NCBI GenBank assembly: GCA_020073265.1
Contig: JAIQFN010000025.1
Coordinates: 21,280-85,279 of the forward strand
Reading direction: 5' to 3'
DNA from: Terriglobia bacterium
GTDB lineage: Bacteria > Acidobacteriota > Terriglobia > Bryobacterales > Bryobacteraceae
Length of the DNA: 64,000 nucleotides
Part shown: positions 17,345-24,961 of the stretch, in pieces
Position numbering within the stretch: position 1 is the stretch's first letter
How the letters are laid out: each line of letters opens with the position of its first letter
Notes under the pieces: model-generated
Told to the model about the DNA's origin: nothing
The model's input: only the letters and a program-made list of their open reading frames with translations
Database searches by the model: none
Position numbers and translations under genes: made by a program

Positions 17345-17635
17345 ATGCCCGCACGAACCACACGCAGCGAAAAGCTCGATCTTCGGCTGACACCTAACGC
17401 CAAACGCGCACTGCAGGCGGCCGCCGCCGCGTCGCACCGATCGGTCAGCGAATTCGTGCTCGAGAGCGCGCTCGCGCGCGCCGATGCGACGCTGGCAGAC
17501 CGGCGTTCTTTCAGTCTCAACGCCGCGCAATGGAAAGCCTTCCTGGCCGCCCTGGATGCGCCTCCACGACCCCTGCCCCGCCTGAAGCGTCTGCTGAAAG
17601 AACCCGGATTCTTCGACGCCGGGCCGAATCAGTGA
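17345..17635 (+). CDS. DUF1778 (TacA-like) antitoxin
   Basis: This 96-residue protein has an N-terminal ribbon-helix-helix segment (EKLDLRLTPNAKRALQAAAA, then HRSVSEFVLESAL) typical of DUF1778 antitoxins. A C-terminal segment follows (FSLNAAQWKAFLAALDAPPR) of the kind that wraps around the GNAT toxin. It should bind the palindrome in its own promoter and neutralise the acetyltransferase encoded immediately downstream. The two genes overlap by a GTGA. The whole module is bracketed by the 68-bp direct repeats, which suggests it was acquired as a unit. Confidence 0.88.
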   Translation: MPARTTRSEKLDLRLTPNAKRALQAAAAASHRSVSEFVLESALARADATLADRRSFSLNAAQWKAFLAALDAPPRPLPRLKRLLKEPGFFDAGPNQ

Positions 17636-18138
17636 AGGCCGCCCGCAGCGTCGAGAAACTGCGCCCCGACCACGCGATTGAAGGTTTCGACTGCGGCCGG
17701 GAAGAACTCAACCGCTATCTGCTGAGGTTTGCCTGGGCGAACCAGCAGGCGGGAGCCGCGCAGACCTATGTCGGTCTGGTGGGGGATGTCGTGGCCGGCT
17801 ATTTCACGCTCGCAGTCGGCCAGGTCACCCGCGAGCAATCGCCCGAACGTCTCACCAAGGGACTGGCGCGCCACCCCGTGCCGATTATGTTGCTGGCGCG
17901 TCTGGCCGTAGCTCGAAGCTGGCAGGGCCAGGGCGTCGGCAAAGCCCTGTTGCGCGACGCCATGCAGCGCACCGTGCAGGCGGCCGACATTGCTGGCATC
18001 CGAGCGTTCGCGGTGCATGCGAAGGATCAGGATGCCAAGCGCTTCTACGAGAAATTCGATTTCATCCCCTCGCCTACCGATCCGATGCATCTCTTCGTCT
18101 TGCTCAAGGACGTGCGGCGGATCGTTTCAGGGCGGTGA
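17632..18138 (+). CDS. GNAT acetyltransferase toxin (TacT-like)
   Basis: The protein has 169 residues when started at the GTG overlapping the antitoxin stop. Toxin-type GNAT features are in order: KLRPDHAIEGFDCGREELNR at the N-terminus, then AGYFTLAVGQV, a strand with LLARLAVARSWQGQGVGKAL carrying the acetyl-CoA-binding Q/RxxGxG/A loop, and FYEKFDFIPSPTDPMHLF at the C-terminus. TacT-type toxins acetylate the amino group on charged tRNAs and stop translation. The gene appears intact. Specificity for particular tRNAs cannot be read from the sequence. Confidence 0.87.
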   Translation: MKAARSVEKLRPDHAIEGFDCGREELNRYLLRFAWANQQAGAAQTYVGLVGDVVAGYFTLAVGQVTREQSPERLTKGLARHPVPIMLLARLAVARSWQGQGVGKALLRDAMQRTVQAADIAGIRAFAVHAKDQDAKRFYEKFDFIPSPTDPMHLFVLLKDVRRIVSGR

Positions 18139-18182
18139 GGCGGTCATAGGACAGGGTTAACGACGCAAGCGGCGGGTTCGGC

Positions 18183-18224
18183 AAAAAAAAGGCCCGAACT
18201 CGCTGGGAGGAGCTTGTTCGGGCC
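18183..18224 (-). terminator. Rho-independent terminator of the FecR-domain gene
   Basis: On the minus strand the stem GGCCCGAAC / GTTCGGGCC (9 bp, arms 18216-18224 and 18191-18199) is followed by eight T residues (18190-18183). It lies 36 bp after the stop of the FecR-domain gene. Confidence 0.85.
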
Positions 18225-18252
18225 CGAGGGAAGAAATTGATGTTTGGATGGC
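18185..18252. repeat. Direct repeat copy 2 (68 bp), native 3' end of the FecR-domain gene
   Basis: Identical to 17121-17188, offset by 1064 bp. This copy is continuous with the full-length FecR-domain gene and its terminator, so it is likely the original; the other copy would then be the duplicate created when the toxin-antitoxin cassette arrived. Confidence 0.9.
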
Positions 18253-18259
18253 CTGCCGT

Positions 18260-20290
18260 TTAGCGATGGCCTCCGCCGCCTGAATGTCCGCCGCCACCGC
18301 CGCCGGAGTGTCCGCCGCCACTACCGCCGGAGCTGCGAGCGCCGCCTCCGCCGTTACCACCGGAGCTACGCGCGCCACCAACGCCGCCGCCTCCACCACT
18401 AGGAGCGCCTCCAAAACTTCGCGGCGCAGGACTGCCGCCGCCTCCGTAGGATCGCGGCGCTTCATAGCTGCGGGGCGCCTGCTGCTGGTAGTTGCGAGCC
18501 GGGCTGTCGAAACTCGGCGCGTTGGGACGAGGCGCGTTGTAATTGGGCGGCGCATAGTCGCCGCGCGAGCGTTGCTGCACGATGGGCGGGCTGATGTGCA
18601 CCGCCGACGACCCGCCGCTGGGCGCAGAATTCTCGAAGCGCTGCCATCCGCGGCTGGCTCCGCTGTTGTCGAACGATCGCGCGGCCGGCGCCTGGGATTG
18701 AGGCGCGGCGTTCGCGTTACCCGGTTGTCCGAAGCGACCCCAGCCACGATTCCCGGAGGACGCCGGATCGCCGCCGCGGTTGGACTGGTTAACGCCCGCG
18801 CCGGTATTCGGCATGGTCCGCGCGAACCCGGACGAGTTCCCCGCCCCGGTGCGTCCCGACTGCGTGAAGTCCGAACGCGACATCTGCTGCATGGCGCGCT
18901 GCTGTTGATCGAACGAGAAATGCTCGACGCGCGGCGCCTGGTTGCGAGTGGCGAAGCTCTGGACCCGGCTCTGGGCGAAGTTTCCACTGACGGCGCGATC
19001 CGACATCCGCAGGCTGGCGCGATCGGGCGCCACCGGAAGCGCGCCATGCACCAGACCGGCCTGCTGGATCTGGCCACGATCGAGCGAGGTGAACCGGCCC
19101 TGGCGTCCGAAGTTAGCGGTATTCACTCCGGTCACGGCGCCGTTGATGCGGGCGTTGCGGAACGAGTTGAAGACGTTCACGTTGTTGACGATGGTGGTGT
19201 TGTTGAAACCGCCGTTGCGGAATCCGCCATAGAATCCACGGCCCCACCAGGGATGGAACACCTCGAAGGGCGCCAGCGGAACCCAGCCTACGCCGCCGAA
19301 TCCGAAGCCGACTCCGCCTCCGAACCCGCCGCCATAACCGAAGAAGCCGACCAGCGCGGGCGACCAGCCATAGTGCCCGTAGATCGATCCCGGATACCAG
19401 CACCAGCGTCCCGAGCCCCAGAACCAGCGGCCGTAGTGATACGGAGCCCAGCCCCAGGGATCGTAGCTCACCCAGGTCCAGCCATAATAGTCTTCCCAAA
19501 CCCAGCGGCCGTCGCGATAGGGAGCCCAGCCGGGCGCCACATTCGGCGCCCAGACGTTGCCGTAGGTGGGATCGTTGGTCCACTGGCCGTATTGATCCAG
19601 GTCCTCGGCGCCGTAGACATCGGGGCTGACGTACTTGGAACTCTGCGAACGCTCCAGGTAATGGTCGCGATCTTCGTTCCAGCGATCCCAGCTATCGGGC
19701 GGGATGGCCTGCACGATTTGAAACTCGGTGTCGGCGGCTGAGCCGCGGGCGTTCATGGTCTGCCCTGACTCCAGACGCTGGCTGCCATTGGCGCTGTAGA
19801 TGTCGGCCTGGCCGGATCGCACCGTGATTTCAGAAGTTCCGTCTTCGCGCACGCTGACGCGATAGATGCCCTGCCTCAGAGGATGCAGCGCTACGCTGGG
19901 AGTGTCCACTTCGCTCTGGGCCTGGCTGGGCCGCAGGACGCGGAAGGTGGCGGTGCCGACGGCAACCTGGATTTGGAAACTGTTCACGTCCATTCCGCTG
20001 AAGCGGACTTCGGAGCTGGGGCCGATGCGGATCGCATTGGCGAAGTCGAGTTCCACTTCGGCGCGCGAGGAGGCGCCGGTAAGAATGCGGTCGTCCGCCA
20101 TGATGGGCCCGTTGATGGCGGCGGCCACCACGTCTCCGGAATCGCCGCGGCGCACCGATACGTCTCCGTTCAGAACGCTGATGCGGGCCACCGCGCGGCC
20201 GGGTTCGGACTGGCCGTCGGGATCCTGGGCCACCAGCAAACCGGTGGCACACAGCGTCGCAATCGCCAGGGATGGAAGAATGCGTTTCAT
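18260..20290 (-). CDS. FecR-domain secreted protein with DUF6600-like and Gly/Ser-rich C-terminus
   Basis: The protein has 676 residues. The start at 20290 gives a signal peptide (MKRILPSLAIATLCATGLLVAQ) with GGAG 7-8 nt upstream. Residues about 35-190 resemble a FecR domain (ISVLNGDVSVRRGDSGDV, then DRILTGASSRAEVEL). A Trp/Tyr/Pro-rich part follows with repeated WAPYxxGRWxW-like motifs, as in DUF6600 proteins. The last 150 residues are very rich in Gly, Ser and Pro and end GGGHSGGGGHR. In Acidobacteriota such proteins are cell-envelope proteins of unknown function. No sigma factor gene is next to it, unlike the classical FecR arrangement. It has its own terminator. Confidence 0.75.
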   Translation of the reverse strand: MKRILPSLAIATLCATGLLVAQDPDGQSEPGRAVARISVLNGDVSVRRGDSGDVVAAAINGPIMADDRILTGASSRAEVELDFANAIRIGPSSEVRFSGMDVNSFQIQVAVGTATFRVLRPSQAQSEVDTPSVALHPLRQGIYRVSVREDGTSEITVRSGQADIYSANGSQRLESGQTMNARGSAADTEFQIVQAIPPDSWDRWNEDRDHYLERSQSSKYVSPDVYGAEDLDQYGQWTNDPTYGNVWAPNVAPGWAPYRDGRWVWEDYYGWTWVSYDPWGWAPYHYGRWFWGSGRWCWYPGSIYGHYGWSPALVGFFGYGGGFGGGVGFGFGGVGWVPLAPFEVFHPWWGRGFYGGFRNGGFNNTTIVNNVNVFNSFRNARINGAVTGVNTANFGRQGRFTSLDRGQIQQAGLVHGALPVAPDRASLRMSDRAVSGNFAQSRVQSFATRNQAPRVEHFSFDQQQRAMQQMSRSDFTQSGRTGAGNSSGFARTMPNTGAGVNQSNRGGDPASSGNRGWGRFGQPGNANAAPQSQAPAARSFDNSGASRGWQRFENSAPSGGSSAVHISPPIVQQRSRGDYAPPNYNAPRPNAPSFDSPARNYQQQAPRSYEAPRSYGGGGSPAPRSFGGAPSGGGGGVGGARSSGGNGGGGARSSGGSGGGHSGGGGGGHSGGGGHR

Positions 20291-20465
20291 AAGCGGCTCC
20301 ACTTCCGCCCTCACAATGGCATTCCGGTAACCAACCAGTAACTGGCTTGCTTTCAGCAGCTTGATTCGCCGGCTGGAAATGCCCTGGCTGGCTGAAAACC
20401 ACCAGAAGTGCTTGGAAACAACCGTATTGTAATCGCCGGGCGAACCGACGTAAACTATAGTTAAG

Positions 20466-22364
20466 TTGTCCCCGGCAACCACAGTCAATCCCTCGCTTCC
20501 CGAGGTGCATTCCAGCGTCAGCACGCTCGCGCCCTCCTTGTGGCGCCGCATGTTTGCCTTCGCCGGTCCGGCCTACCTGGTGAGCGTGGGCTACATGGAC
20601 CCCGGCAACTGGGCCACGGATCTGGAAGGCGGGGCGCGCTTCGGCTACCAGCTGCTGTGGGTGCTGGTGCTGTCCAACCTGATGGCGATCCTGCTGCAGA
20701 CGCTGAGCGCGCGGCTGGGAATCGTGACGCAGCGGGACCTGGCGCAAGCCTGCCGCGAGGCGTATCCGCGCGGGGTCGCGTACTCGCTGTGGTTGCTTTG
20801 CGAAATCGCCATCGCGGCGTGCGACCTGGCGGAGGTGCTGGGCGCGGCCATCGCGCTGAATCTTCTGTTTCACATTCCGCTGCTGACCGGCGTGCTGCTG
20901 ACTGCCGCGGACACCTTGTTGCTGCTGTGGTTCACGCGGCTCGGCATTCGCGTGATCGAAAGCTTCGTGCTGTCGCTGATCGCGGTCATCGCGGGCTGTT
21001 TCCTGGTGGAGATCTGGTGGGCGGGCTGGCCGGCGTTCGGCGAGCTGGCGCACGGCCTGGTGCCGCACATTAGCACCCAGAATCTTTACCTGGCCATCGG
21101 AATCCTGGGAGCCACCGTGATGCCGCACAACCTGTACCTGCATTCGGCGCTGGTGCAGACGCGGCGCATCGGCTCGAGCCTGCAAGCCAAAAGGATGGCG
21201 TGCCGTTTCAACCTGGTGGATTCGACCATCGCGCTGAACGGCGCGCTGCTGGTGAACGCCGGCATCCTGATTCTGGCGGTGATGGTGTTCTTCAAGCGCG
21301 GCATCGTGGTGACGGAGATCCAGCAGGCCAACCAGTTGCTGTCGCCGCTGCTGGGCACTACGCTGGCGAGCGGGTTGTTCGCTGTGGCGCTGCTGTGCTC
21401 CGGGCAATCCTCGACTCTGACCGGCACCATGGCGGGCCAGATCGTGATGGAGGGTTTCCTCAACTTCCGCATGCGGCCCTGGCTGCGGCGGCTGGTGACG
21501 CGCACGCTGGCTATCATCCCGGCGGCGCTGACGGTGTACTTCGCGGGAGCGCAGGGCACGTTCCGGCTGCTAATCCTGAGCCAGATCATTCTCAACATGC
21601 AGCTTCCGTTCGCGGTGATTCCGCTGATCCAGTTCACCAGCAGCCGGGAGCGCATGGGAGAATTCGCCAATCGCGCCTGGCTGAAGGTGCTGGCCTGGAG
21701 CGCGGCGGCTCTGATACTGAGCCTGGATATCTGGCTGGTGGTGCTCACGGTCGGAGACTGGCTCAAGAGCGCGGGCCGATGGCGAGTCTGGCTGGAGCTG
21801 GGGCTGCTGCCGGTGCTGATCGGACTCGGGGGCCTGCTGGCCTGGATTGTTTTCCAACCGGCGCTGCCGGGCTGGATCCGCCGGTTCGGGCGCGCGCCGA
21901 TCGAGCTTCCCGAGCAAGTGGCGGCCGACTTGCCGAGTCCGGCTTACCAGCGCATCCTGGTGCCGCTCGATCACACCAGCAAGGATCGGGACGCCATCGC
22001 GCACGCGGCCGCAATGGCCAAGCAGCACCATGCCAAGCTGTACCTGCTGCACGTCGAGGAGGACGTGACCAGCCAGGTGTATGGCGCCATGTCGTCCACC
22101 GCGGAAGTGGAGGCGGGCGCGAAATACCTGGAGCAGATCGCGGCGCAGTTGGAGGCGCAGCAGATCGAGGTGGACCGGGTGGTGCGGTACTCGCGCAATC
22201 CGAAGAAAGAGATCGTGCGCTACGCCGAGGAGCTGAAACCGGACCTGGTGGTGATGGGCGCGCACGGGCATCAGGGCATCAAGGACATCGTGTTTGGGAC
22301 GACCATCAATGCGGTGCGGCACAAGTTAAAGATGCCGCTGCTGGTGGTTCGAGGGGGCAGTTAG
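20466..22364 (+). CDS. Nramp-family metal transporter fused to a universal stress protein domain
   Basis: This 632-residue protein has about eleven hydrophobic helices. DPGN (residues 45-48) in TM1 and MPHN (about 219-222) in TM6 are the metal-binding motifs of the Nramp/MntH proton-coupled Mn(II)/Fe(II) transporters. From about residue 490 a UspA domain follows: YQRILVPLDHTSKDRDAI, ending with the nucleotide-binding motif GAHGHQGIKDIVFG. A cytoplasmic Usp domain could link metal uptake to ATP level or stress. The start is the TTG at 20466; a GTG some 45 bp inside and an ATG at 20550 are alternatives, and no clear ribosome binding site decides. It is divergent from the FecR-domain gene. Confidence 0.9.
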   Translation: MSPATTVNPSLPEVHSSVSTLAPSLWRRMFAFAGPAYLVSVGYMDPGNWATDLEGGARFGYQLLWVLVLSNLMAILLQTLSARLGIVTQRDLAQACREAYPRGVAYSLWLLCEIAIAACDLAEVLGAAIALNLLFHIPLLTGVLLTAADTLLLLWFTRLGIRVIESFVLSLIAVIAGCFLVEIWWAGWPAFGELAHGLVPHISTQNLYLAIGILGATVMPHNLYLHSALVQTRRIGSSLQAKRMACRFNLVDSTIALNGALLVNAGILILAVMVFFKRGIVVTEIQQANQLLSPLLGTTLASGLFAVALLCSGQSSTLTGTMAGQIVMEGFLNFRMRPWLRRLVTRTLAIIPAALTVYFAGAQGTFRLLILSQIILNMQLPFAVIPLIQFTSSRERMGEFANRAWLKVLAWSAAALILSLDIWLVVLTVGDWLKSAGRWRVWLELGLLPVLIGLGGLLAWIVFQPALPGWIRRFGRAPIELPEQVAADLPSPAYQRILVPLDHTSKDRDAIAHAAAMAKQHHAKLYLLHVEEDVTSQVYGAMSSTAEVEAGAKYLEQIAAQLEAQQIEVDRVVRYSRNPKKEIVRYAEELKPDLVVMGAHGHQGIKDIVFGTTINAVRHKLKMPLLVVRGGS

Positions 22365-22942
22365 TCGCGTTTCCCGGGGCTTTGGTCTGCTTGGTAGAGC
22401 TGAGCAACGCGCTCCGCTTGAACGAGATGCCTTCTTTCGTGAACGGTTACCAGCAGAAATACACAACCGACCGACATTCTCAGACGGAGAATGGGATGGC
22501 GAAGGCGCTTGCGATTCACATCCAAGCCACTGCATCTTGCGGCGAGTGTGCGAAGGCATTCATGGCTCGCGAGGTATGCCGCCAACGTCGTATCGGCATC
22601 CAGAAGAGTTGGGGGCGGCCGCAGAACCGCCGGTGCGAACCCTTTCAGAGGGAATTGCGGCTCTACCATCGCCAAGAGCAGCCGCCAGACCAGACCCGGA
22701 AAAATTCGATCGCTCTCCAGCTCGGGCCCGGGATCGCTTGGCAGGCCGCGATCAATCGCGGCGGCGAGGAAACGATTGGCCAGTGCCAGATGCTGAACCA
22801 CCTGCAGGACGCTCCAACTTTTGCCGAGCGGCCGCCAGTTCAGCGCCTGGCTGGTTCGATTCTCAAACGCGGCCCGCACGCGGACTTCGGCCGCGGTTAG
22901 ATCGGTACAGACAATGGCGAGCGCTGGAGGAATTGTGACCAC
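22361..22942 (-). CDS. DinB-fold protein
   Basis: The protein has 193 residues if started at the GTG at 22942. Helical DinB/YfiT-type features are visible: WRPLGKSWSVLQVVQHLALAN near residue 40-60 with the first metal-ligand His, and TVHERRHLVQAERV near the C-terminus with the HxxxH pair. DinB-like proteins bind a divalent metal through three histidines and include thiol transferases. The last bases overlap the stop of the convergent Nramp-Usp gene by 4 bp. The start is uncertain because no strong ribosome binding site is seen. Confidence 0.72.
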   Translation of the reverse strand: MVTIPPALAIVCTDLTAAEVRVRAAFENRTSQALNWRPLGKSWSVLQVVQHLALANRFLAAAIDRGLPSDPGPELESDRIFPGLVWRLLLAMVEPQFPLKGFAPAVLRPPPTLLDADTTLAAYLASHECLRTLAARCSGLDVNRKRLRHPILRLRMSVGCVFLLVTVHERRHLVQAERVAQLYQADQSPGKRD

Positions 22943-23053
22943 ATCGCATGGACGCGAAATCGCCGCGGAAAGTCGGCGGGGTTCGGATGCGAAACGACGT
23001 AAAATGGTCAGGGACGGCCGAACGCCTAGGCAAAGCGTTCGAGGAGATCTCCC

Positions 23054-24184
23054 ATGAAGAAGTTGATGCTGTGGATCATCGCTTTCGCGGCGTGGCCGGG
23101 AGGCGCGTTGTTCGCCCAGAGTATAACCGGTACCTGGCAGGGCACATTGCAGGCCGGCCGGGATCTGCGCACGGTCATCAAGATCTCGACATCGGAAAAA
23201 GACACCCTGAAGGCGGTCATGTACAGCATCGACCAGGGAGGACAAGGTATACCCGCCAACGCGGTCACTTTGCAGGGGTCATCCGTGAAGATTGCGATCC
23301 CTGGGATCGGGGGCACCTATGAGGGCAAGCTGAGCGCGGACGGGAATTCGATCACCGGCACATGGACGCAAGGACCCAGACCGCTGCCGTTAAACCTGAC
23401 GCGCGCCACCGCCGAGACGGCCTGGACCATTCCGGAGCCTCCCGCGCCGCCGAAGCCGATGGCCGCGAATGCCAATCCGTCGTTTGAAGTGGCCACCATC
23501 AAGCCCAGCAAACCGGATGCGGTGGGCAAGGGATTTCTGGTCAGAGGCCGTCAGTTTTCCACCATCAACACGTCGGTGAGCGATCTGATCACCTTCGCCT
23601 ATGGGCTGCATGCCAGGCAGATCACGGCCGGACCGGCGTGGCTCGAGACGGAGAAGTACGATCTGCTTGGAAAACCCGACGGCGAGGGCCAGCCTAACGA
23701 AAAGCAGTGGAAGATGATGGTCCAGAAGCTGCTGGCGGATCGCATCAAGCTCACCTTCCATCGCGACAAGAAAGAGCTCTCCGTGTACGCGCTCGCCGTT
23801 GGAAAGACCGGCGCGAAGCTCACGCCCAGCGGAGGCGATCCGAACGGCCTGCCCGGCCTGGGCTTCAGAGGTCTCGGCAGGTTTCTTGCCAGGAACGCGA
23901 CCATGGCGGACTTCGCCGACGTGATGCAGACCACCGCCCTGGACCGGCCGGTGCTGGATCAGACCGGAATCTCTGGCCGGTACGACTTCACCCTCAACTG
24001 GACGCCCGATGAGTTTCAGTTCCCTGGCTTGGCGGGTAAACTCCCGCCGCCGGCCGACAATGCCGACGCGCCGCCGGATCTGTACACCGCGATCCAGCAG
24101 CAGTTGGGGTTGAAGCTGGAAACCACCAAAGCGCCGACGGAGGTCCTGGTCATCGACAGCGTGGAGAAGCCTTCCGAGAACTAA
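23054..24184 (+). CDS. TIGR03435 family secreted protein
   Basis: This 376-residue protein has a signal peptide (residues 1-22) and GAGGAG 8 bp before the start. Residues about 24-115 form a beta-rich domain beginning ITGTWQGTLQAG and closing with ITGTWTQGPRPLPL. From about residue 135 the acidobacterial TIGR03435 domain begins (PSFEVATIKPSKPD) and runs to the end, with LLADRIKLTFHRDKKEL and the final TEVLVIDSVEKPSEN. Family members occur in large numbers in Solibacter-like genomes and their function is unknown. This one is fused to the extra N-terminal beta domain, which appears in a subset of the family. Confidence 0.88.
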   Translation: MKKLMLWIIAFAAWPGGALFAQSITGTWQGTLQAGRDLRTVIKISTSEKDTLKAVMYSIDQGGQGIPANAVTLQGSSVKIAIPGIGGTYEGKLSADGNSITGTWTQGPRPLPLNLTRATAETAWTIPEPPAPPKPMAANANPSFEVATIKPSKPDAVGKGFLVRGRQFSTINTSVSDLITFAYGLHARQITAGPAWLETEKYDLLGKPDGEGQPNEKQWKMMVQKLLADRIKLTFHRDKKELSVYALAVGKTGAKLTPSGGDPNGLPGLGFRGLGRFLARNATMADFADVMQTTALDRPVLDQTGISGRYDFTLNWTPDEFQFPGLAGKLPPPADNADAPPDLYTAIQQQLGLKLETTKAPTEVLVIDSVEKPSEN

Positions 24185-24412
24185 CTATCGCATCTAGAAC
24201 CTTGCACTTCAGGGTTATAATTTAAACCAAGACGCGAGAAGGTCGCTTAGCCGGTCCTGTTGACAGAAACATATGGGCCTGTGGGCTGCCCTACTATTGG
24301 GCGGCGATTGTGTCGAACGGATACACAGCGGTTCCGTTCGCGATAGAAATGCTCATTATTTTCAACACTATGGATTGGTGAACGATTTGCACATGCGTTA
24401 GCTGGAAGGACT

Positions 24413-24961
24413 ATGCGAAGGCTCCTCTTTGTGTTGTTGGGCGCCTGTTTGGCGGCGCTGCAGGGATCTACCCTGCAACAACTGAGCCTCGACGACATGA
24501 TTCAGAAGTCCACCAGCATAGTCCGGGGCAAAGCCCATCTCACCTCCTCAAGCTTCCGCGGACCCGTCATTTATATGCACTATCAGGTTCAGGTTTCCGA
24601 GGTGTATAAGGGCCTGCCCATCAGCCAGTGGGATGTCGCGGTGCTGGGCGGCTTGAGCAACGGGGTGCGCCAGAGCTTCGCGGGAGCGCCCACGCTGACC
24701 GAAGGTCAGGATTACGTTCTGTTCCTGTGGACCAGCAAGACCGGCCTGACGCAGGTCATCGGTCTGTCGCAGGGGCTGTTCTCGGTGACGCCCGACGCGG
24801 CGGGCCAGTTGATGGTGGTTCGCGCCGCTTCCACCGAGCAGATGCTGAACGCGCAGGGTCAGCCGGTGACGGATTCCAACATTCAGCTGCGGTTGAGCGA
24901 TCTGCGGTCCCGCATCCAGATGTCGCTCGCCGCGGGCGTGAATCCGGGAGTGAATCCATGA
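24413..24961 (+). CDS. Small secreted protein coupled to the metalloprotease gene
   Basis: This is a 182-residue protein with a signal peptide (MRRLLFVLLGACLAALQG) and GGAAGGA just before the ATG. The rest is beta-rich, with LDDMIQKSTSIVRGKAHL and DYVLFLWTSKTGLTQVIGL. I do not recognise a family by name. Its stop overlaps the start of the matrixin-like protease (ATGA), so the two are translated together. It could be a chaperone, inhibitor or activity partner of the protease; this is inferred from coupling only. Confidence 0.65.
   Translation: MRRLLFVLLGACLAALQGSTLQQLSLDDMIQKSTSIVRGKAHLTSSSFRGPVIYMHYQVQVSEVYKGLPISQWDVAVLGGLSNGVRQSFAGAPTLTEGQDYVLFLWTSKTGLTQVIGLSQGLFSVTPDAAGQLMVVRAASTEQMLNAQGQPVTDSNIQLRLSDLRSRIQMSLAAGVNPGVNP

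Noticed and set aside
18284..19741. Plus-strand frame of 485 codons rich in Ala and Arg
   Set aside because: It mirrors the Gly/Ser-rich FecR-domain gene, which has a signal peptide, start site and terminator.
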